Part shown: positions 55,762-64,000 of the stretch, one piece after another
How positions within the stretch are numbered: position 1 is the first letter of the stretch
How the letters are laid out: the number at the start of each line of letters is the position of its first letter
Source of the DNA: Brachypterus glaber
Lineage: Eukaryota > Arthropoda > Insecta > Coleoptera > Kateretidae
NCBI GenBank assembly: GCA_958510825.1
Contig: OY294049.1
Coordinates: forward strand, 372,001 to 436,000
Length of the DNA stretch: 64,000 nt
Direction: 5' to 3'
Notes under the pieces: model-generated
What the model saw: the letters and a program-made list of their open reading frames with translations, nothing else
The model's database searches: none
What the model was told of the DNA's origin: nothing
Program-made: the position numbers and the translations under genes

Positions 55762-57879
55762 CTAAGCTCCGACCACCTTCCAATCATTATCACGGCAGGA
55801 GGCATACCAACCGCAAACCACACCAAAAAAACCGTTTACAACTTCTCCTATATATCCGAACTCCTAGAAAGCAACACCAAAATCAATTCAATAAATTCCG
55901 TCCAAGAACTAGATATTGCAGTAACCACCCTCACCAATACCATAAAATCCGCAATGGACAGCGCCAAATTAATCAAAAAAGTAGATATCCAAAACCCACA
56001 GGACCTCCCCCGAGATCTCAAAGACTTAATCAGAGAGAAAAACCGACTTCTTCGTCGTGCACGCACCCTCCAAGACCCCCATATCAAACGCGAAGCAAAC
56101 AGACTTACCCAGGAAGTCAAAGACCGACTAAACGTACTAGCAAATTCCCGCTGGGAGGGAAAAATAAAGTCACTCAACCCCCAGGATAGATCACTTTGGA
56201 GAATGGCCAAAACCCTATCCCTCGACCACCAACGAGGCATGCCCCCAATTCACGGCGAAAGAGGAGTCGTCTACTCCACCCCCGAAAAAGCCGAAGCATT
56301 TGCTGACGCAATGCGGAAACAATTTCAACCAAACCCTCCAATCCCCCCCGACTCCGACTCCGAATCAGAGACCGACTCCGAGCCCGACTCGGACGACGAG
56401 AACTACGAGCAACTCATGCATGAAAGAGACATAAACCACATCTATAATAGAGTCACTAACCAAGTTGAAAACGACATTATCACCCCCACATCCCCCGAGG
56501 AAATCAAACGCATCATCAAAAATCTCCCAAAAAGGAAAGCCCCCGGTCCCGACCAAATACCGAATAAAATTCTTAAAATACTCCCCCGGAAAACCATTAT
56601 GGAAATCGTTAACATTGTTAACGCAATGCTCAGACTACGCCACTTTCCAAAGCCCTGGAAAAACGCAGACGTAATAGTAATCAAAAAACCCGGACAAAAT
56701 CCAACTTTTGCTGAAAGCTACCGCCCCATAAGCCTCCTTTCCTCCCTAGGCAAAATAGCCGAGAAAGTCATACTAACCAGACTTCAAACTCTAGTTGAAG
56801 AACTAAATCTCCTTCCAAATGAGCAATTCGGCTTCCGAAGCAGACACTCCACAGTCCACCAGGTAGCTCGCCTGGTAGACTCTGTAACGGACGGACTAAA
56901 TAGGCGCGAAGCCGCGGGACTGATCCTCCTGGACATCGCAAAAGCCTTCGATAAGGTTTGGCACAAAGGTCTTGTAGCCAAACTCCACTTTCTCGGCCTC
57001 CCCCCAGGCATCACCAAACTCATAGCCTCCTTCCTCAAAGGCAGAGATTTTCAGATAAAAATAGGCGACTGTAAGTCCAACACCCGCCGCATCAGAGCTG
57101 GAGTTCCACAAGGTTCCCCACTATCCCCCCTTCTGTACAACCTCTTTACGGCAGATATTCCAAAAACTCAGGGCACTGAACTAGCCCTGTTCGCCGATGA
57201 CACCGGCATCCTAGCAAAAGCCAGAAACCCCCAGCGCATCCATATCGCCCTCCAGCGCCAAATGGATGCCCTAATCAAATGGTTCTCCAAATGGAAAATC
57301 AAAGTAAACGCCAATAAAACCAAAGGCATCCTAATCTCTAGGATTAGAAGAGGCCCACCCCAACCCATTCAGATAAATGGCCACCCCATTAACTGGGAAA
57401 ACCATGCCAAATACCTCGGCATTACAATCTCCAAAAACTTGACGTGGGATCAGCACGTCAAAAACACCCTCCAAATAGCAAATTGCCGCCTCTCCAAACT
57501 CTATCCCTTAATAGGCAGAAAGAGTCCCCTATCCATTAAAAACAAACTTCTTCTCTACAACCAAACCCTAAAGCCGGTACTTCTTTACGGAGCCCCAGCC
57601 TGGAATAAAATCACCCTTAACAAAACGCTCTCAGCAAAACTTCAGGCCTTCCAAAACAAGGCACTCAGAATATGCCTCGATGCCCCCTGGTTCATGAGGA
57701 ACAACCAGATACACAGAGATCTCGAAATGCCCCTCCTAAAAACGGAAATCATCCGCTACAGCACGTCTTTTATACAAGACAATTTAGATCACCCAAACCC
57801 CCTCATTTCAAACTTTCTAGATTACGATCACGAAATACACAACACTCACAAAAAGATCAAGAACGTCCTCAACCAGTAA
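55762..57879 (+). CDS. Endonuclease end plus reverse transcriptase of the retrotransposon (partial)
   Basis: The frame is open from the truncation point to the stop (705 codons). The first in-frame Met (55954) would give 641 aa, but upstream residues (LSSDHLPIIITAGGIPTANH) show that the ancestral protein started further 5'. Numbering from that Met: acidic Ser/Asp/Glu run at 133-150; RT motif KAPGPDQIP at 195; YRPISLLSSLGKIAEK; FGFRSRHST; motif A LLDIAKAFDKVWH with Asp327; motif B GVPQGSPLSPLLYN; motif C LFADDTG with the catalytic pair at 415-416; then NANKTKGILIS and YLGITISKNLTW. The C-terminal part (LYGAPAW, AFQNKALRICLDAPW) is typical of the Jockey clade. The RT looks catalytically complete, but the endonuclease is lost and ORF1 is absent. 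Confidence 0.92.
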   Translation, partial: LSSDHLPIIITAGGIPTANHTKKTVYNFSYISELLESNTKINSINSVQELDIAVTTLTNTIKSAMDSAKLIKKVDIQNPQDLPRDLKDLIREKNRLLRRARTLQDPHIKREANRLTQEVKDRLNVLANSRWEGKIKSLNPQDRSLWRMAKTLSLDHQRGMPPIHGERGVVYSTPEKAEAFADAMRKQFQPNPPIPPDSDSESETDSEPDSDDENYEQLMHERDINHIYNRVTNQVENDIITPTSPEEIKRIIKNLPKRKAPGPDQIPNKILKILPRKTIMEIVNIVNAMLRLRHFPKPWKNADVIVIKKPGQNPTFAESYRPISLLSSLGKIAEKVILTRLQTLVEELNLLPNEQFGFRSRHSTVHQVARLVDSVTDGLNRREAAGLILLDIAKAFDKVWHKGLVAKLHFLGLPPGITKLIASFLKGRDFQIKIGDCKSNTRRIRAGVPQGSPLSPLLYNLFTADIPKTQGTELALFADDTGILAKARNPQRIHIALQRQMDALIKWFSKWKIKVNANKTKGILISRIRRGPPQPIQINGHPINWENHAKYLGITISKNLTWDQHVKNTLQIANCRLSKLYPLIGRKSPLSIKNKLLLYNQTLKPVLLYGAPAWNKITLNKTLSAKLQAFQNKALRICLDAPWFMRNNQIHRDLEMPLLKTEIIRYSTSFIQDNLDHPNPLISNFLDYDHEIHNTHKKIKNVLNQ

Positions 57880-58003
57880 TGGTACCCACTAATACAGGAC
57901 AGATGCATTCCCAGCATCAGTGAGATAGTCTCACTCCTCCCGCACATCCCTCCTCTCCCTATCACATCCCTCCCCATCCCCCTCCCACCCACTCCACAGC
58001 GCC

Positions 58004-58103
58004 AAATTATGACAGATGCAACTCGCATCAGTGAGCAGAGACTCACTCCCCCCAAATTATGACAGATGCAACTCGCATCAGTGAGCATAGACTCACTGCC
58101 CCA
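58004..58103. repeat. Two 50-bp tandem repeats in the retrotransposon 3' UTR
   Basis: 'aaattatgacagatgcaact' begins at 58004 and 58054, with 'gcatcagtgagca' in each. A third diverged half ('acagatgcattcccagcatc') is at 57898. Confidence 0.85.
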
Positions 58104-58194
58104 ACTTTCAATTCAGATTAAATATTTTATTAGATAAATGAGCCATAGGCTGCGCCTGTCTCTTAAAGACCCAAACAAACTATTGATGATGATG

Positions 58195-58206
58195 ATTTTG
58201 GCCATA
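58195..58206. repeat. 12-bp target duplication, right (ATTTTGGCCATA)
   Basis: Directly follows the (GAT)4 tail of the retrotransposon and begins the native H2A leader. Confidence 0.95.
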
Positions 58207-58252
58207 TTATCATTAACATTTGCTCGTGTAAGGTGTTACTGAACTAAACTAA

Positions 58253-58633
<381 letters not shown>

Positions 58634-58682
58634 ACTGTTGGAGAATCATCATCAAAAAAAAAAACACACAACAGCATAGAAC

Positions 58683-58698
58683 GGCCCTTCTCAGGGCC
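58683..58698 (+). terminator. Histone 3' stem-loop of H2A, unit 2
   Basis: Same GGCCCT-TCTC-AGGGCC structure as unit 1. Confidence 0.9.
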
Positions 58699-58768
58699 AC
58701 AATTTGTTTACTGTATAAAAAGAATTTACTGCTTCCGTAGTGTGTTGTTCAAGTGTAGTAGGTATATG

Positions 58769-59075
58769 CCGTACATACGGTACACTTAGTGTGTGAGTGA
58801 TGTCACGAATATCGGTGACGTACGTCCACTCGGTAGTGTTTGATTTGGACTGTTTACCGTAACACACGGTAATTACTGTTTGTCTGCCACCGTACATACG
58901 GTGTTTGTTGTGCACAAAGATATAGTATTCACGGTACTTGGTTTTATGGATATTTACCGTACACACGGCACTTGGTAGTGTTCACCGTACACACGGTGAG
59001 GTGATTAGTGTCTAACACCGTACGTACGTCAGTACGGTGTTTTTTCACGAATATAGTGTTCACCGTACACACGGT
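58769..59075. repeat. Cluster of seven ACCGT-N4-ACGGT palindromes, unit 2
   Basis: All seven sites of unit 1 are present at the same spacing, with no change that I can see. Confidence 0.75.
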
Positions 59076-59580
59076 ACTTTTTTTTGTGTTTGTAAGTGCT
59101 TGCCAGAAGTGATTGATAAGAAGTCACAAGCAAGTCCAAACGAGCCGAATAGGTGCCGCCTCTTCGAGGTGAGTCTTAGATATAAGGATGCACGTCGAAC
59201 GAACTGGTATCTAGAAGAACTAAAAAAAAAAATACCGCCGCCAACAAAATAGTGCTTTCCCCTGTTAAATCAAAAACGAAAACTTTGTTTTTTTTTAAAA
59301 AAAGCCTACAACTTTGGATAATCAATCAACCTATGTTCAAAATTTCAAGTCTTTAGCCCGAAGCGTTCTTGAGTTCTCGTGGTCACAAATTTCCCGGACA
59401 CACAGACAGACAGAATTTTTTTGTAATTTTACGGAAATCATATTTTTTTGGATATAAAAACTCCGGAAACGTAAAAAAAAGCGTTAAATTTTTTTTTCGA
59501 AATTGATCGGCAGTCGACCTGTTAAGACATCTCCTTTCGTTCTTCTTCAATTACAATCCAACTCGAAATTTGAAGAAAAA

Positions 59581-59611
<31 letters not shown>

Positions 59612-59768
59612 GTTTGGACTTTTTCGTTCCAAACGAAAATTGATAGAAAAAAAAAATTGAAAAAAAAAATTCGAAAAAATTTTTTTTTAAACCATCGATT
59701 ATTATTGTGCCGCACCCCAAATCGGACCCGCGGAATCCGCGACTTTTTTTTGACTTTCTGATTTTTAC
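59076..59768. other. H2A-5S spacer, unit 2
   Basis: Copy of 49399-50091, including the dispersed repeat (59305-59477) and the poly-A run. Confidence 0.6.
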
Positions 59769-59887
59769 GGCAACGACCATACCACTTTGAGAATGCCAGT
59801 TCTCGTCCGATCACTGAAGCCAAGCAAAGTCGGGCGCGGTTAGTACTTGGATGGGTGACCGCTTGGGAACACCGCGTGCCGTTGCCC
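59769..59887 (+). rRNA. 5S rRNA: 5S ribosomal RNA (unit 2)
   Basis: 119 nt, identical to the unit 1 gene by eye, with the same internal control region and T-run terminator. Confidence 0.96.
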
Positions 59888-60154
59888 CTTTTTTGTTTTC
59901 GTTTGGACGTTTTTTTTGCGAAGATTCTTGCATTACAGCCGGTCAGAGCATGCATCATCCCCTGATTTGGAATTCCCTCTAATCGGATTTTAATTCTCGC
60001 ATTTCTCGATTTATCCATATTACGTAGGTACTGATGTAAAATGTCAACAGAGGTAGGTACATACACTCGTACACATTTATTTTATTTTATACGGCTGAAA
60101 TTAAACAAAACATTGGGCAAGGGTAAATTCCTTTTCTCTGATGAGAGAACTTGT
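59888..60154. other. 5S-H4 spacer, unit 2
   Basis: Copy of 50211-50478, two bases shorter in a T run (near 59908). Confidence 0.6.
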
Positions 60155-60170
60155 GGTTCTGAAAAGAACC
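60155..60170 (-). terminator. Histone 3' stem-loop of H4, unit 2
   Basis: Same structure as unit 1. Confidence 0.9.
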
Positions 60171-60207
60171 GTTTTTCTTTGTGTTTTCGTTTTTGTCAAC
60201 GTTGGTT

Positions 60208-60525
<318 letters not shown>

Positions 60526-60607
60526 CTATCAAGAAGCAAAGCAACAAATGTGACTAAACTCGAATCGAAGCAGCTAAACTGTGTGAACTTTCTGTGGAAA
60601 ATGTGCC

Positions 60608-60723
60608 TATTTATTGACTTTCGGTGGACTCCGCCTCTCCGGTTTCCCCGAACCAATCGGAGCGATGTACGGTTGGCTGTAGTTTATAAAGATAGAGCGT
60701 CCTCTCTGCTGGCATTATTTTCA
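60608..60723. promoter_or_regulatory. Divergent H4/H3 promoter, unit 2
   Basis: H4 TATA-like box at 60608-60615 and H3 TATA box at 60683-60690, same spacing as unit 1. Confidence 0.7.
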
Positions 60724-60742
60724 GTTCAACTTCGTTGTGTGA

Positions 60743-61165
<423 letters not shown>

Positions 61166-61219
61166 TTTAGTTGCGTTTCTTTAGGGTCGTCCAGTCGACA
61201 AAATCACAACAAAAAAAAC

Positions 61220-61235
61220 GGTTCTTTTCAGAACC
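61220..61235 (+). terminator. Histone 3' stem-loop of H3, unit 2
   Basis: Same GGTTCT-TTTC-AGAACC structure, with the same purine-rich downstream element. Confidence 0.92.
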
Positions 61236-62046
<811 letters not shown>

Positions 62047-62217
62047 AAAAGACTCATGGAACAGTACCTTTGTCCATTACACCTTGTGATTTATTTATTT
62101 ATTATGTGATATTACCTGTGATAATTTTAAAATGTTCACCGTGATAGAACCGTGCAAACTATCTGCGAACTCAAAGTAATAGTCTCTTCTTTTTTACAAA
62201 CGCTCACTATTTCCAAC

Positions 62218-62281
<64 letters not shown>

Positions 62282-62493
62282 TGTCGAGAGTATATGTAAA
62301 AATTCGGATTTATAAAACAGCAAAATCTGCTATCCAATACGAGCGATCGAAAGAAAAACTAATACAAGATACGTCTTTGTTCTTCTTCTATATCGCGCTG
62401 TAAACATTTTCAAAAATTGCGGCGAGGGGCATCAGGTGGGTAAAAATTTTCAACGTTTGATGTAAGATTCTTTTTTCTCCGAATAAAATTTGT

Positions 62494-62509
62494 GGCCCTG
62501 AAAAGGGCC
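62494..62509 (-). terminator. Histone 3' stem-loop of H1, unit 3
   Basis: Same structure as in units 1 and 2. Confidence 0.9.
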
Positions 62510-62568
62510 ATTTAATGTCGAACACGACGTCGTAGAATCGGTGCTTGTGCAACAACTTTGGTGACCGT

Positions 62569-63279
62569 TCACTTCTTTCTCTTGGGAGAGGCGGCTTTTT
62601 TGGCCTTCGACGCGGCCGGAGATTTGGCGGTTTTCGGTTTGGGTGCCTTCGGTTTCTTGGTCGGACCGGCCTTGTTTGATTTTTTCGCCTTCGACGGAGA
62701 CTTGGTGGGTTTCGCGGCGGCGGCGGCGGCTGCAGTCTTGGCCACGGGTTTTTTCTCGGCCACGGCCTTTTTTGCCTTGGCTGCGACTGCGGTCTTTTTC
62801 TCGGCCTTCTTCGCTTTGGGTGTTGCAGCTTTCTTGGCGGTCTTCGGTTTGTCGGTGGACGCGGCGGCGGCGGCGCCGCCACGTTTGGCCGGAGATTTTT
62901 TGGCCCTGCTGGCGGTCGTCTTTTTCTCGGCCTTCTTGGCGGCACCACCAGTTGCTGCTGCGGCCAACTTGAACGATCCGGACGCTCCCTTGCCCTTGGT
63001 CTGTACCAAAGCTCCGGAGACGACGGCCGATTTCAGGTACTTCTTGATGAAGGGGGCCACTTTTTCGGCGTCGACTTTGTAGTTGGAAACCAGGTATTTT
63101 TTGATCGCCTGTAATGAGGAACCTCCGCGTTCTTTCAACGCTTTGATCGCGTTGTTTACCATTTCGGAGGTTGGCGGATGTGTCGGCTTCGCGCGAGGAT
63201 TAGGCACTTTCTTCTCCTTCTTCGTGGGTGTCTGGGCCTGAGCAGCAACGGCGGAAGCTTGATTTTCGGTATCGGCCAT
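62569..63279 (-). CDS. H1: Histone H1 (unit 3), one alanine shorter
   Basis: 236 aa. Identical to the other two H1 copies except that the polyalanine run of the C-terminal tail has lost one GCC codon (eight instead of nine Ala). The change is in frame, in a disordered segment, and probably neutral. Confidence 0.97.
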   Translation of the reverse strand: MADTENQASAVAAQAQTPTKKEKKVPNPRAKPTHPPTSEMVNNAIKALKERGGSSLQAIKKYLVSNYKVDAEKVAPFIKKYLKSAVVSGALVQTKGKGASGSFKLAAAATGGAAKKAEKKTTASRAKKSPAKRGGAAAAASTDKPKTAKKAATPKAKKAEKKTAVAAKAKKAVAEKKPVAKTAAAAAAAKPTKSPSKAKKSNKAGPTKKPKAPKPKTAKSPAASKAKKAASPKRKK

Positions 63280-63336
63280 GACAGTGGGTTATTTTTCGGA
63301 AAAAAATCTGTCGATCTGGTTACACTCGGCGAGAAT

Positions 63337-63346
63337 GTATATAAAT
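63337..63346 (-). promoter_or_regulatory. TATA box of H1, unit 3
   Basis: Same sequence and distance to the ATG as in the other units. Confidence 0.8.
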
Positions 63347-63350
63347 TCTC

Positions 63351-64000
63351 ATTTCGCCAAGTGTTTTGACCGTATCGGAGCGAACGGACGGGGGACTGAA
63401 CGAGCGTACTCGACTCTGGCGGCAGGCCCGGCTTCTTTCGTGATGGCACCGCGTTCGCAGGGTCCCGCTCGGGGTCAATCTGTGGGAACGGCGGGACTCC
63501 AGAGGTGCCGTCCTCGGCCGAGGTGGACGGTGAGGGCTTTCATCTGTCGCCCGGATCGAACGCGGATCGTCTGTTTGACCGAGAGCTTTGTCGAAACGCC
63601 GTCGAAAGATGGAGTTCCCATAGTTTGAACATCGACGTCCAGCTTTTCGGCGTCGCATCGGCCCGCCAGCACGGAAATGCAATTTTCCGGAGGGCGCGGA
63701 CCGAAAGGCTGAAGTGTCCAGATTGGAAATGTGCGGCCATCATACCGTTGAGGGCGATATTTCAAATGGAAATAGGTGTCGAGCGCGAGCGTGTCGGCTG
63801 AACCGGCAAACGGTTTGCAACACCAGGAGAACGTGGAAATTTCTGCGCCCGGCCCGTAGTCGGTACCGGGACAAATGCAATGTTATGGGCTAAAGATGAC
63901 TTCGATTATCAAACTTATTCGAAAGAAAAAAAAACTAAATTTCCACGGGTGCGATCTTCGAGGAGATAGCACTTCTTACTTGTCACGTCGCGTCAAAACT
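63351..64000. other. GC-rich block upstream of H1, unit 3, to window edge
   Basis: Copy of 46450-47099. No gene recognised. Confidence 0.55.

Larger units (their letters stand above)
55761..58194 (+). mobile_element. Jockey-like non-LTR retrotransposon, 5'-truncated
   Basis: 2434 bp inserted in the same sense as H2A. The 5' end is truncated inside the endonuclease domain: the frame opens directly on LSSDHLPI, the conserved terminal SDH motif of the apurinic-type endonuclease. The reverse transcriptase follows, then a 3' UTR with a 50-bp tandem repeat and a (GAT)4 tail. A 12-bp duplication and comparison with unit 1 fix the limits. Base use is C-rich and unlike the histone spacer. The undamaged frame and exact duplication point to a young insertion. 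Confidence 0.93.

Overview
The window is nuclear DNA from an AT-rich, transposon-rich insect genome. The evidence is a metazoan replication-dependent histone cluster, a spliced gene of the midline fasciclin / TGFBI family, and many insect-type DNA transposons. A beetle is a reasonable guess, partly because histone-5S linkage has been reported in a weevil, but nothing here proves the order.

Left part (1 to about 43.7 kb). This is the 5' portion of one large minus-strand gene, which I assembled by hand from splice sites, reading phase and domain content. Exon 1 (43594-43658) gives the signal peptide. Exons 2 and 3 (36776-37005, 36151-36352) give a linker rich in Pro, Glu, Lys and Gly. Exon 4 (20827-20994) and the start of exon 5 (1326-1590) make a six-cysteine EMI domain. 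The rest of exon 5 starts the first FAS1 domain, and further exons lie beyond position 1. All five exons join in phase into 310 codons. The introns (6.6, 0.42, 15.2 and 19.2 kb) are packed with repeats: hAT-type elements with 8-bp target duplications, a PIF/Harbinger deletion derivative, TA-flanked mariner-like and foldback elements, tandem arrays with periods near 99, 130 and 280-355 bp, and a near-identical 2.04-kb tandem duplication carrying several long inverted repeats.

A 200-base run of N (44425-44624) separates this gene from the right part, so physical linkage of the two halves depends on the scaffold join.

Right part (44625-64000). This is a tandem histone array with a 7.2-kb unit: H1(-), H2B(-), H2A(+), 5S rRNA(+), H4(-), H3(+). 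Unit 1 is essentially complete, unit 2 is complete, and unit 3 is cut after H1 and its upstream block. H2B/H2A and H4/H3 are divergent pairs sharing short promoter regions. Each histone gene ends in a 16-nt stem-loop instead of a poly(A) signal. Each unit carries a 5S rRNA gene with a T-run terminator, and between H2A and 5S a cluster of seven palindromes of the form ACCGT-N4-ACGGT. Units are nearly identical outside microsatellites and homopolymers. Unit 2 is 2.45 kb longer because a 5'-truncated Jockey-like non-LTR retrotransposon, with an intact reverse transcriptase frame and a 12-bp target duplication, has landed in the H2B-H2A promoter and separates a TATA-like box from the H2A leader.
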